A program made the position numbers and the translations under genes. Shown piece after piece: positions 52,393-60,522 of a DNA stretch of 64,000 nt. The notes under the pieces are model-generated. The model was not told the DNA's origin and ran no database searches. It saw only the letters and a list, made by a program, of their open reading frames with translations. Source of the stretch: Pseudomonadota bacterium. Lineage in GTDB: Bacteria > Pseudomonadota > Alphaproteobacteria > Rickettsiales > UBA3002. Within the stretch, counting starts at the first letter, position 1. The number at the start of each line of letters is the position of its first letter. The stretch is taken from positions 79,919-143,918 of the forward strand of contig JAZKJM010000003.1 of the NCBI GenBank assembly GCA_040384265.1, in the 5' to 3' direction.

Positions 52393-53937
52393 ATGTCATT
52401 AGTCAAATCCACCCTGACCATCGGATTCTTCACGTTCATCTCGCGCATCAGCGGTTTCCTGCGCGATGTGCTGATGGCCAACCTGATCGGCGCGGGCCCG
52501 TTGAGCGATGCGTTCTTTGTCGCCTTCAAGCTGCCTAATTTCTTCCGTCGCCTGTTTGCCGAAGGGGCTTTCAACGCCGCCTTTATTCCCAGCTTTTCCA
52601 GCATTCTAACCGCGCAGGGCCGCGATGCCGCCATCAAATTCGCCGGCGAAGTCATGAGCGTGCTGCTGCTCATCCTGCTGATCCTCAACGCGATTTTCAT
52701 CATCTTCATGCCGTGGATTACCCCCATCTTCGCCCCCGGCTTTGCCGATACGCCGGAGAAATTCAACCTCACCGTCACCCTCTCGCAGATCACCTTTCCG
52801 TATATTTTATTCATCTCGCTGGTGTCGCTGCTCGGTGGCATCCTCAACTCCATGGGCAAATTCGCCGCCCCTGCCGCAAGCCCCATCCTATTGAATCTCT
52901 GCATGATCGGCGGCATGCTCTGGCTTAATGGCGTGAGCGCCACCCCGGCCCATGCGCTCAGCTACGCCGTCTTCATCGCCGGCATCGTCCAGCTCGCCTG
53001 GCTGGTGTTCATCTGCACGCGGCTGGATATGATGCCCGCCATCCACAGCCCCAAACTCACCAAGCAAGTCAAGACCATGCTGCTGCTGATGGCCCCGGCC
53101 GCGCTCGGCTCGGGCGTCCAGCAGCTCAATCTGCTGATCGATGTCGTCATCGCCAGCCACATCCCGGACGCCGTTTCCTACCTCTATTACGCCGACCGCA
53201 TCACCGAGCTGCCCATCGGCATGATCGGCGTCGCCGTGGGCACGGTGCTGCTGCCGATGCTGTCGAAGCAAATCCGCGCCGGTGACCTTGCGGGCGCGCG
53301 CACCAGCATGAACCGCTCGCTGGAGCTGGTGCTGCTGTTCGGCCTGCCCTCCACCGCCGCCCTGCTGGTCATCGCCGAGCCGGTTATCACCGTGCTCTAC
53401 CAGCACGGCAAATTCACGCCCGAGAACATGATTAAAACCACCCATGCCCTGCTCGCGTTCACCGCCGGGCTGCCCGCGTTTCTTGCGGTCAAAATCTTCG
53501 CGCCGGGGTTTTATGCCAACCACGACACCAAAACCCCCTTCAAAATCGCGATCGTCTGCGTGGCGGTGAACCTGGTGCTCAACCTCACCCTCATCCACCC
53601 TTTCGCCCATGTCGGCATGGCGATGGCGACCAGCATCGCCGGGTGGGTCAATGTCGGCATGATGGCCGTCATCCTGCATAAACGCGGCATCTTCGCGCCG
53701 GATGCCTTGCTGAAATCGCGCCTGCTGAAAATGCTCAGCGCCTCACTGCTGATGATGGTCGCCCTTGCCGCCGCCAACGGCTATTTCGCCGCGTTCTACA
53801 GTCAGGGCACCCTCATGAAAATCATCGCCCTCAGCGCCACCATCGCGCTGGGCATGGCCGTCTTCGGCGTCGCCGTGCTCACCCTCAAAGCCTACGATGC
53901 CAGCATGCTCACGAGGTTGGTAAAGCGTAAGCGGTAG
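52393..53937 (+). CDS. murJ: Lipid II flippase MurJ
   Basis: Inner-membrane flippase moving lipid II to the periplasmic face. The 514-residue protein has about 14 membrane segments. Its N-terminus carries the conserved basic residues ISRISGFLRDVLMANLIG and DAFFVAFKLPNFFRRLFAEGAF, the MOP/MVF-family signature. The length is typical. The start MSLVKSTLTIG (52393) matches the family; 11 upstream codons do not. It diverges from ribF. A repeat-filled, gene-free gap of 414 bases follows. Confidence 0.96.
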   Translation: MSLVKSTLTIGFFTFISRISGFLRDVLMANLIGAGPLSDAFFVAFKLPNFFRRLFAEGAFNAAFIPSFSSILTAQGRDAAIKFAGEVMSVLLLILLILNAIFIIFMPWITPIFAPGFADTPEKFNLTVTLSQITFPYILFISLVSLLGGILNSMGKFAAPAASPILLNLCMIGGMLWLNGVSATPAHALSYAVFIAGIVQLAWLVFICTRLDMMPAIHSPKLTKQVKTMLLLMAPAALGSGVQQLNLLIDVVIASHIPDAVSYLYYADRITELPIGMIGVAVGTVLLPMLSKQIRAGDLAGARTSMNRSLELVLLFGLPSTAALLVIAEPVITVLYQHGKFTPENMIKTTHALLAFTAGLPAFLAVKIFAPGFYANHDTKTPFKIAIVCVAVNLVLNLTLIHPFAHVGMAMATSIAGWVNVGMMAVILHKRGIFAPDALLKSRLLKMLSASLLMMVALAAANGYFAAFYSQGTLMKIIALSATIALGMAVFGVAVLTLKAYDASMLTRLVKRKR

Positions 53938-53947
53938 TGTTAGTTGC

Positions 53948-53981
53948 GCGCTAGCGCGCCGGATGAGGGCCTTGCCCTCAA
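53948..53981. terminator. Paired hairpins after murJ
   Basis: Two hairpins just after the murJ stop: GCGCGC-ta-GCGCGC (about 53946-53959) and GAGGGC-ctt-GCCCTC (about 53966-53980). No T-run follows, so termination here is plausible but unproven. Confidence 0.4.
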
Positions 53982-53984
53982 ACT

Positions 53985-54056
53985 CCCGCCGCTACGCGGG
54001 TCGGCCCTTGGCCTCCCTCGGCTTGCCTCAGGCTATGCATTTTCTTTACTGTTCCC
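53985..54056 (+). repeat. R2 repeat, copy 2 (after murJ)
   Basis: 72 bases matching 25634-25705 in the opposite orientation at about nine of ten positions, starting with the palindrome CCCGC-cgcta-CGCGGG and ending GCATTTTCTTTACTGTTCCC. It is part of the 53938-54351 gap, which contains no gene. Confidence 0.75.
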
Positions 54057-54070
54057 GCGTGTCCCCATCT

Positions 54071-54317
54071 CTCACCCCATCGCATGACGGGGTCCATCTG
54101 TGCCGCTGGCGGTGCCCATTCCTGCCCTATTTCTACATTCAGCCGGAATGGTCACTATACGAAAAAAGCCACTAGCATTTCACATATGCCGTCAAGTGAG
54201 AAACCGGAAGCCGGTCCCCTCTCCCGCTTGCGGGAGAGGGTTAGGGTGAGGGGACGCGCGTGAGCGCAGGCAATACTGCGCGGGGCACAGGTAGACCCCG
54301 TCATGCGACGGGGTGAC
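54071..54317. repeat. Composite GTCA-type inverted repeat between murJ and uppP
   Basis: Outer arms of about 37 bases: TCACCCCATCGCATGACGGG (54071 on) pairs with the complement ending CGACGGGGTGAC (54295-54317), and the pairing extends through CTGTGCC/GGCACAG. Inside are the hairpin CCCTCTCCCGC-ttGCGGGAGAGGG (about 54214-54240) and the module CGCGCGTGAGCGCAGGCAAT, shared with 18381-18408. Gene-free; separates convergent murJ and uppP. Confidence 0.75.
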
Positions 54318-54351
54318 AAGTGGGAGAGAATGGGAAGAAAATAACGGAGAA

Positions 54352-55140
54352 CTAAACCGCCAGCACCGCCAGAATGATCACGCCCAGCGCAATGCGGTAA
54401 TAGGCGAACAGCTCAAAGCCATGCGTCTGCACGAAGCGCACCAGCCAGCGCACCACCAGCAGGGCGACAACGAACGATACCACGAACCCGATCGCGATCA
54501 GCCCGATTCCGTCCGAACTCAAATCATTGCGCGCTTTGTAAAGGTCATAGATCGTCGCCGCCAGCATGGTCGGCACGGCGAGGAAGAACGAGAACTCCGC
54601 CGCCGCCTTGCGCTCCACCCCGCACATCAGCGCGCCCATGATCGTCGCCCCCGAGCGCGACACGCCCGGCACCATGGCAATGCATTGAATAAAACCGATT
54701 TTCAGCGCCGTTTTCCAATCCATCTGGTCGGTCGCGGCAATGGTCGGCACGGGCTTCACCCGCTCGATCACCAGAATCGCCACCCCGCCGAGCACCAGCG
54801 CCATCGCCACCGTCCAGGGGTTAAATAACGCCGTTTTAATCGTATCATGCGCCACCGCGCCAATCGCCATCGCGGGGACAAAGGCCAGCAGGATATTGCG
54901 CATGAAATGCTGCGCCTCGCGCATGCGCCAATGCACCAGCACGCTGATAAACACTTTCCAATACAGCACCACAATCGCCAGAATCGCGCCCAGCTGGATC
55001 ACCACCTCGAACACATGCCCCGGCGGCCCCTTAAAGCCGAGCAGATCAACAAACAAAATCAAATGCCCGGTCGACGACACCGGCAAAAACTCGGTGAGCC
55101 CCTCAACAATCCCCAGAAATATAGCCGATAGAATATCCAC
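54352..55140 (-). CDS. uppP: Undecaprenyl-diphosphatase
   Basis: Recycles the lipid carrier of peptidoglycan and polysaccharide synthesis and gives bacitracin resistance. The 262-residue BacA-type protein has eight hydrophobic segments and the catalytic motifs EGLTEFLPVSSTGHLIL (13-29) and PGVSRSGATIMGAL. Start is GTG at 55140 with GGAAGG about eight bases upstream. Last gene of the minus-strand set behind the bc1 operon, separated from it by a CR1 repeat. Confidence 0.96.
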   Translation of the reverse strand: MDILSAIFLGIVEGLTEFLPVSSTGHLILFVDLLGFKGPPGHVFEVVIQLGAILAIVVLYWKVFISVLVHWRMREAQHFMRNILLAFVPAMAIGAVAHDTIKTALFNPWTVAMALVLGGVAILVIERVKPVPTIAATDQMDWKTALKIGFIQCIAMVPGVSRSGATIMGALMCGVERKAAAEFSFFLAVPTMLAATIYDLYKARNDLSSDGIGLIAIGFVVSFVVALLVVRWLVRFVQTHGFELFAYYRIALGVIILAVLAV

Positions 55141-55170
55141 TACTTAAGCCTTCCTTTCGCCGTTAGGCGG

Positions 55171-55289
55171 TGTGGGCAGAGTGGGGCGAGTGCTAGGAGC
55201 GCCAGCGCACAGGGGAGGGAGTGTAGCGACGCTACATGACCGACCCGAGCACTGCCGTGACGACGCAATCGCTCCGCTATGCCCGCACA
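55171..55289. repeat. CR1 repeat, copy C (uppP/petC intergenic)
   Basis: Reverse-oriented core (about 55190-55268; GGAGGGAGTGTAGCGACGCT, then ACATGACCGACC). It is flanked by imperfect inverted arms TGTGGGCAGAGTGGGGCGA (55171-55189) and 55269-55289. The inner stem is GGCAGTGC with GCGCTGGC rather than the AT-rich stem of copies A and B. It starts 30 bases upstream of uppP and its right arm ends at the petC stop. Confidence 0.78.
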
Positions 55290-55292
55290 TGG

Positions 55293-56054
55293 TTAGTGCA
55301 GATTGCTCCAGATGCGCTTCTTGACGAGATAAAAGAAACACGTCATCGCACCGAGAAACAGCATCACATGAATGCCCATCCCTTTGCGCTCTTCCATCTC
55401 GGGCTCCGCCGCCCATTGCAGGAAGTTGACCACATCATGCGCCTGTTGCTCGACCGTCGCTTTGGTGCCGTCCTGATAGGTCACGCCCTCGTCATGCAGT
55501 GGTGCGGCCATCTTGATGATGCCGCCGGGCATATACGGGTTGTAATGCGCCCCTTCCGGCACGCTCACGCCTTCGGGCGCTTCATGGTAGCCGGTGAGCA
55601 GCGAATACATATAGTTCGCCCCGTCCTCGCGTGCCTTCACCAGCAGCGACTGATCCGGCGGCAAGGCGCCGTTATTCGCACGGCGACCGGCGTTGTCGTT
55701 CGCATACGGCCCCGGGAACGTATCCGACGGACGGCCGGGACGGTCGAACATCTCACCATCGTCGTTCGGGCCGTCATGGATCTGGTAGCTGGCGGCGAAG
55801 CTCTTCACTTCCGCTTCCGAGAAACCAACATCCTGCAGCTGGCGGAACGCCACGCGCTTCAGGCCATGGCAGGCCGAACAGACTTCCTTATAGACCTGCA
55901 AGCCGCGCTGGATGGCAGGCTTATCGAAGCGGCCAAACGCGCCGTCGAACGACCAGTCCTGCTGCTTGGGCTCGGCCGTGTGGCCGGAGGAAGCAAATGC
56001 AGGTGCCGCAACAAGCATGGCAGCCACGCAGAGCAAATGAGCGAATGATTTCAT
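55293..56054 (-). CDS. petC: Cytochrome c1
   Basis: Haem c subunit of ubiquinol-cytochrome c reductase. The 253-residue precursor has a signal peptide (cut near AFA, 21), the haem-binding CSACH (C59-H63), the axial Met in YMPGG and a C-terminal membrane anchor (MGIHVMLFLGAMTCFFYLV). TAGGAG eight bases before the ATG at 56054 fixes the start; an in-frame 29-codon extension overlaps petB and is rejected. Gap to petB is ten bases. Third gene of the petABC operon. Confidence 0.96.
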   Translation of the reverse strand: MKSFAHLLCVAAMLVAAPAFASSGHTAEPKQQDWSFDGAFGRFDKPAIQRGLQVYKEVCSACHGLKRVAFRQLQDVGFSEAEVKSFAASYQIHDGPNDDGEMFDRPGRPSDTFPGPYANDNAGRRANNGALPPDQSLLVKAREDGANYMYSLLTGYHEAPEGVSVPEGAHYNPYMPGGIIKMAAPLHDEGVTYQDGTKATVEQQAHDVVNFLQWAAEPEMEERKGMGIHVMLFLGAMTCFFYLVKKRIWSNLH

Positions 56055-56064
56055 TGCGAAACTC

Positions 56065-57519
56065 CTAGTGATGCGCGTGGGCGGTGGTGACGGCAGCGCT
56101 GATCGACGCCGGCAGTGGGCGCGGCTTCTCGATGCGGCCAAGCACCGGCATCACGACCAGGAAATGCCCGAAATAATAGGCCGTGCAAAGCAGCGACAAT
56201 ATCGGGAAAATGCCTTCCGGCGGCTGGCTACCGCAATAGCCCAGCACCACCGAATTGACCGCGAACAGCCAGAAGAACCATTTATAAATCGGCCGGTAAT
56301 TCGCGCTGCGCACTTTCGAGGTGTCAAGCCACGGCAAGGCGAACAGGATGCCGATCGAGCCGAACATGGCAAGCACGCCGCCCAGTTTCGATGGGATCAT
56401 GCCGCCGCTCAGGCCGGAAATGACCAGCACCAGTGCCAATGCCAGGCCAATAGCGGTTGGGGTGCAGCCCAGTCGGTTTTTCGGCAAGAACGAGACAAAC
56501 ACGGTGCCGACCACGCTCGGTGTCGCCGCAACCAGTTTGCGCACGGTGCCGACCGAACGCAGCAACAGCGTCAGCGCGGCAAGGCCAAGACCCGGAATCC
56601 ACAGCGGAATATCGAACGTAATGGCGCGCAGGATGGCGTAGAACGGCAGGAAATACCATTCCGGCACGATATGGGCCGGGGTCACCAGCGGATCCGCCGG
56701 AATATAGTTATCCGCATGGCCCAGATAGTTCGGCGCGAAGAAGATAAACGCCGCAAACACCAGGAAGAACACGCCAAACCCGAAGAAATCTTTCGACGTA
56801 TAATACGGGTGGAACGGAATCTGGTCCTGCGGGCCTTTCACATCAATCCCGGTCGGGTTGCTGGAGCCATGCTGGTGCAGCGCCATCAAATGCGCCATCA
56901 CCACGCCCACCAGCACGAACGGCAGCAGGAAATGCAGCGCGTAGAAGCGGTTGAGGGTCGGGTTATCGACCGAGAAACCGCCCCACAGCCAGGTCACGAT
57001 CGATTCGCCAATCAGCGGGAAAGCCGAGAACAGGTTGGTGATCACCGTCGCGCCCCAGAAGCTCATTTGCCCCCATGGCAGCACATAGCCCATAAATGCC
57101 GTGGCCATCATGATCAGCAGAATAATCACCCCGATGAACCAGAGCAGCTCACGCGGCCGCTTGTAGGAGCCGTAATACAGCCCGCGGAACAAATGCACGA
57201 ACGTCACCATGAAGAACATCGACGCGCCGACCGCATGCATATAGCGCATCAGCCAGCCGTAATTGACGTTACGCATAATGTTTTCGACCGAATCGAATGC
57301 CAGCTGCGTACTTGCCGCATAATGCATGGCGAGGAACAGGCCGGTCAGGATCTGGCTGACCAGGCACAGCCCGGCGATGGAGCCAAAGTTCCAGAAATAA
57401 TTGAGGTTACGCGGCGTCGGATAGACCACCAGCATATTGTTCATCGCCGAGAAAATCGGCAACCGATACTCAATCCACCCGATAACGCCGGGTTTTTCTT
57501 CCTGTGGTGCGTGGGCCAT
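56065..57519 (-). CDS. petB: Cytochrome b
   Basis: Membrane core of the bc1 complex with two haems b and the quinol/quinone sites. At 484 residues it is a full-length alphaproteobacterial or mitochondrial-type cytochrome b with eight to nine membrane helices. Haem ligands lie in the paired-His helices (LFLAMHY..., [18 protein letters not shown] and the later LHFLLPFV...AHLMALH). The Qo-site PEWYF is present as [15 protein letters not shown] seven bases before the ATG sets the start. A repeated 10-base hairpin sequence lies directly upstream. Confidence 0.97.
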   Translation of the reverse strand: MAHAPQEEKPGVIGWIEYRLPIFSAMNNMLVVYPTPRNLNYFWNFGSIAGLCLVSQILTGLFLAMHYAASTQLAFDSVENIMRNVNYGWLMRYMHAVGASMFFMVTFVHLFRGLYYGSYKRPRELLWFIGVIILLIMMATAFMGYVLPWGQMSFWGATVITNLFSAFPLIGESIVTWLWGGFSVDNPTLNRFYALHFLLPFVLVGVVMAHLMALHQHGSSNPTGIDVKGPQDQIPFHPYYTSKDFFGFGVFFLVFAAFIFFAPNYLGHADNYIPADPLVTPAHIVPEWYFLPFYAILRAITFDIPLWIPGLGLAALTLLLRSVGTVRKLVAATPSVVGTVFVSFLPKNRLGCTPTAIGLALALVLVISGLSGGMIPSKLGGVLAMFGSIGILFALPWLDTSKVRSANYRPIYKWFFWLFAVNSVVLGYCGSQPPEGIFPILSLLCTAYYFGHFLVVMPVLGRIEKPRPLPASISAAVTTAHAHH

Positions 57520-57528
57520 CGTCGTCTC

Positions 57529-57575
57529 CAGTCTTCAGTCCCCAGTCTTCAGCGCCTGTTGGCCACTGAAGACTG
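57529..57575 (-). promoter_or_regulatory. Alternative hairpins between petA and petB
   Basis: On the transcript (minus strand), CAGTCTTCAG (57575-57566) can pair with either of two copies of its complement: 57552-57543 (13-base loop) or 57538-57529. The second copy adjoins the petB Shine-Dalgarno GGAG, so the two pairings would leave the petB start open or partly covered. Confidence 0.5.
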
Positions 57576-57583
57576 ACGGCTCA

Positions 57584-58135
57584 TTATCCAATTTTCACTT
57601 TTGTATCGCTCAGGAACGTATATTCCGGGATCACCAGATTCTTCGGCGCCGGGCCTTTGCGGATGCGGCCGGAGGAATCATACTGCGAGCCGTGGCAGGA
57701 GCAGAACCAGCCATCGAAATCACCAGCACCGTTGCCTTGCGGAATGCAACCCAGATGGGTGCAGACGCCGACCATGATCAGCCATTTTTCTTTGCCTTTT
57801 TTCACCCGCGCGGCGTCCGTCTCCGGGTCGCGCAGGGTGCTGATATCGACTTTATTGGCCTCATCGATATTCTTTTGCGAACGGTGGCGGATGAAGACCG
57901 GCTTACCGCGCCACATCACCTTGATTTCCTGACCTTCGGCAATCGGGCTCAAATCCTGCTCGACGGATGCCAGCGCCAACACATCGGCGCTGGGGTTCAT
58001 GCTCTGCACGAATGGCCAGATGAGGCCGGCAGCGCCAAGTGCGCCCATCGCTTGCGCGGTCAGCAGCAAAAAGTCGCGGCGTGGCGCACTGTCCGGCGTG
58101 TGCGGGGTGGTCGTTGGTGTCGAATGCGTGCTCAT
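57584..58135 (-). CDS. petA: Rieske iron-sulfur subunit of bc1
   Basis: 2Fe-2S subunit that takes electrons from quinol to cytochrome c1. The 183-residue protein has a twin-arginine-type N-terminus (RRDFL, 19-23) with a membrane anchor (about 24-45). The cluster motifs are CTHLGC (C125, H127, C130) and CSCHGS (C145, C147, H148). A short insertion sits in the middle, as in alphaproteobacterial Rieske proteins. GAGG four bases before the ATG. First gene of petABC. Confidence 0.97.
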   Translation of the reverse strand: MSTHSTPTTTPHTPDSAPRRDFLLLTAQAMGALGAAGLIWPFVQSMNPSADVLALASVEQDLSPIAEGQEIKVMWRGKPVFIRHRSQKNIDEANKVDISTLRDPETDAARVKKGKEKWLIMVGVCTHLGCIPQGNGAGDFDGWFCSCHGSQYDSSGRIRKGPAPKNLVIPEYTFLSDTKVKIG

Positions 58136-58440
58136 AAAACCTCATGCCCGGGAGCCGGGCGACATCATTACCTTGCTCGCAGCTACAAGCGCAACGCCCC
58201 GCTGTCAAGGCGAGAGGCAAACCACCCCACCCAACACCACCACCGCGACCGCGTGCGCGTATCATTTTAGTCGTGGTTGGCGCGTTCGGCGCGTTCGCTT
58301 CGCTCCGGCTCGCCCGAAGGGCTACGCACCGATAAACATCGGCTATCCATTTTCTTTGCTATTCCCTTGTTCCCACCACCCCCTTGAGCTTTGCACGCCA
58401 CCGGGCTAGGGTGCGCGCGCAAAACCAGCTGCGGACCGCC
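58136..58440. other. Gene-free stretch between petA and trmL with a partial R2 repeat
   Basis: 305 bases with no credible gene. It should hold the divergent promoters of petA and trmL, though I see no clear hexamers. Visible structure: hairpin CCCGG-gag-CCGGG near 58146; hairpin CCGAT-aaac-ATCGG (58329-58342); and GGCTATCCATTTTCTTTGCT (58341 on), which matches the end of the R2 repeats at 25634 and 54031. Confidence 0.6.
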
Positions 58441-58902
58441 ATGATCCACCTCGTCCTCTACCAGCCCGATATCCCGCAGAATCTCGGCGCGGTGTTGCGG
58501 CTTGCTGCCTGCATGGGCGCGCAGGTGCATGTGATCGAGCCGTGCGGCTTCCCGTTGAGCGACCAGCGCCTCAAGCGTGCGGGGATGGATTATATCGACC
58601 ATGTCGCCCTCACCCGCCACCCGACATGGGAGGATTTTCTCGCCCACCGCACCGCCCATCCCGGCCGCCTGCTGCTGCTCGAAACCGATGGCACCACCCG
58701 CTACACCGACATCGCCTACCGCCCCAGCGACTATATCGTGCTGGGCAGCGAATCGGCCGGCACCCCGCGCGCGCTTTACGCGCAGATGGACGCCACCCTC
58801 ACCATCCCCATGAAGCCCGGCCTGCGCTCCCTCAACATCGCCATCAGCGCCGCCATCCTCACCGCCGAAACCTGCCGTCAATTGGATTGGGCATTTGCAT
58901 GA
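58441..58902 (+). CDS. trmL: tRNA (cytidine/uridine34-2'-O)-methyltransferase TrmL
   Basis: SPOUT methyltransferase acting on the wobble base of leucine tRNAs. The 153-residue protein has HLVLYQPDIPQNLGAVLRLAA at the start, the knot motifs GSESAGTP and PMKPGLRSLNIAISAAI, and minimal TrmL length. The ATG at 58441 fits the family; the frame is open further upstream without homology. The next gene starts inside its stop codon (ATGA). Confidence 0.94.
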   Translation: MIHLVLYQPDIPQNLGAVLRLAACMGAQVHVIEPCGFPLSDQRLKRAGMDYIDHVALTRHPTWEDFLAHRTAHPGRLLLLETDGTTRYTDIAYRPSDYIVLGSESAGTPRALYAQMDATLTIPMKPGLRSLNIAISAAILTAETCRQLDWAFA

Positions 58903-59186
58903 AACAACCGGCCGCGTACATCGTTGCCAGCAAACGCAACGGTACGCTCTATACCGGCGTTACATCCTCGTTAATCGCCCGTGATTACCAGCATAAGCAC
59001 GGCGTGCTGGAAGGATTCACCAAAACCTACGGATGCCGCATGCTTGTATGGTATGAGTTGCATGAAACCATGGAGCATGCAATTTTACGCGAGAAGCAAA
59101 TCAAAGCGGGTTCTCGTCAAAAGAAGCTCGCCCTCATCGAAAAAGAAAATCCCGAATGGAACGATTTATCCGTCACCCTTTATTAA
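58899..59186 (+). CDS. GIY-YIG nuclease-fold protein (UPF0213-like)
   Basis: A 95-residue protein with the minimal GIY-YIG fold: AYIVA (in place of GIY), LYTGVTSSLIAR with the catalytic Tyr and Arg (R28), and LREKQIKAGSR with the metal-binding Glu (E65). Related single-domain proteins (UPF0213/YhbQ) are thought to act on DNA, but their role is unclear. It overlaps trmL by four bases. Directly behind its stop lies a perfect 31-bp inverted repeat. Confidence 0.88.
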   Translation: MKQPAAYIVASKRNGTLYTGVTSSLIARDYQHKHGVLEGFTKTYGCRMLVWYELHETMEHAILREKQIKAGSRQKKLALIEKENPEWNDLSVTLY

Positions 59187-59188
59187 AT

Positions 59189-59279
59189 CGTCATTGCGAG
59201 CGAAGCGCGGCAATCCAGCCTTACTTTCTTCTTTCAACAGGTGGCGCCGCTGGATTGCCGCGCTTCGCTCGCAATGACG
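59189..59279. repeat. Perfect 31-bp inverted repeat (GTCATTGCGAGCG family)
   Basis: Arms at 59189-59219 and 59249-59279 are exact complements over 31 bases (CGTCATTGCGAGCGAAGCGC... ), with a 29-base loop. It starts two bases after the GIY-YIG stop and ends 13 bases before hemF. This sequence type (GTCATTGCGAG...GCAATCC) is familiar as a dispersed repeat in many bacterial genomes. Confidence 0.85.
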
Positions 59280-59292
59280 GGAGGATAGTTTT

Positions 59293-60240
59293 ATGACCAT
59301 CGACCAAAAAAAAGCCGCCGCGACGGATTGGTTCCGCAGCTTGCGGGATCAGATCTGCAAGGAGTTTGAAACCATCGAGGCGGAAATGGGCAGCGATGCC
59401 CGCTTCACCCTCACCCCCTGGCAACGCCCGGAAGGCGGCGGCGGCGAAATGGGGACGATGAAGGGCAACATCTTCGAAAAAGTCGGCGTCAATATCTCGA
59501 CCGTGCATGGCGAGTTTTCGGAGCAGTTCCGCAAGGAAATTCCCGGCGCGGCAAGTGACCCGCGCTTTTGGGCCACCGGCATTTCGCTGGTCGCCCATAT
59601 GGCCTCACCCCATGTGCCCGCCGCCCATTTCAACACGCGGATGATTATTGTCGGCGAGCAGGCCGCCCGCCTCTGGTTTGGCGGCGGCGGCGACCTCAAC
59701 CCGATGGCGCCCAACGACGCCGACACGCATGATTTCCACGCCGCCCTGCGCACCGCCTGCGACAGCAGCTCGGCGGATTTTTACCCCGCCTTCAGCGGCT
59801 GGTGCGACGAGTATTTCTACCTGCCCCACCGCAATGAGTCGCGCGGGGTGGGCGGCATTTTCTATGATTATCTGGGCCTAAACCGTCTGGGTCTGGACAG
59901 CACACCGGTTGCCACCGGCCAGTTCGGCAAGGGCGGCCTCGGCAAGCAAGCCACCGCCCATGGCATGGACATCGCCGCCAATGCGGCTCTCGACTGGGAC
60001 GGCGCATTCGCCTTCACCCAAACCGTGGGCCGCGCGTTTGCGACCGTCTATCCCGCCCTCATCCGCCGCCATATGCAGCGCGCATGGACAGACGCCGAAC
60101 GCCACCACCAGCTGGTGCGCCGCGGCCGTTACGCGGAATATAACCTGCTGTATGATCGCGGCACCCGCTTTGGCCTGATGACCGGCGGCAACACAGAAGC
60201 AATCCTCATGTCACTGCCGCCGGTCGTGATCTGGGAGTAG
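59293..60240 (+). CDS. hemF: Oxygen-dependent coproporphyrinogen III oxidase
   Basis: Aerobic oxidative decarboxylation of coproporphyrinogen III in haem synthesis. The 315-residue protein has the HemF segments GGGGEMGTMKGNIFEKVGVN, HPHVPAAHFNTR-like SPHVPAAHFNTRM, WFGGGGDLNPM, FYLPHRNESRGVGGIFYDYL, RRGRYAEYNLLYDRGTRFGL and the C-terminal MSLPPVVIW. Length is typical. The ribosome binding site overlaps the end of the inverted repeat (GGGAGG upstream of the ATG). Confidence 0.96.
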   Translation: MTIDQKKAAATDWFRSLRDQICKEFETIEAEMGSDARFTLTPWQRPEGGGGEMGTMKGNIFEKVGVNISTVHGEFSEQFRKEIPGAASDPRFWATGISLVAHMASPHVPAAHFNTRMIIVGEQAARLWFGGGGDLNPMAPNDADTHDFHAALRTACDSSSADFYPAFSGWCDEYFYLPHRNESRGVGGIFYDYLGLNRLGLDSTPVATGQFGKGGLGKQATAHGMDIAANAALDWDGAFAFTQTVGRAFATVYPALIRRHMQRAWTDAERHHQLVRRGRYAEYNLLYDRGTRFGLMTGGNTEAILMSLPPVVIWE

Positions 60241-60243
60241 CGG

Positions 60244-60408
60244 TTAGTTACCGGTGCTGCTTGGTTTTGGGGTGTTTTTCTCAGCCGCGCCGCTGATGTT
60301 ATTGCCCAGTTTCTGCGTATCGCGGCCGAGGCCTTCGGTGGTTTCGCAGGCCGCAAGCAGCATCAGGGTGGCGGTGAGCAGCATGGTCGTTTTTGCAATG
60401 GATGGCAT
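60244..60408 (-). CDS. Entericidin-like small lipoprotein
   Basis: A 54-residue lipoprotein: signal MPSIAKTTMLLTATLMLLAAC with the lipidated Cys21, then CETTEGLGRDTQKLGNNIS, matching the entericidin EcnA/B pattern (C-x-T-x-x-G-x-G-x-D). TAGGAG eight bases before the ATG (60408). In enterobacteria such proteins form a toxin/antidote pair linked to cell lysis; here there is only one. Its stop is four bases after the convergent hemF stop. Confidence 0.85.
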   Translation of the reverse strand: MPSIAKTTMLLTATLMLLAACETTEGLGRDTQKLGNNISGAAEKNTPKPSSTGN

Positions 60409-60522
60409 CGTGATTCTCCTAAAAATGAATGAATAACACGACGATCTTTCGCCGATTGCTTATCAGTTATCGATCAGTGAAAAACATACCGGTATAAGCA
60501 TATCATAAAAATCGCGTGCGGC

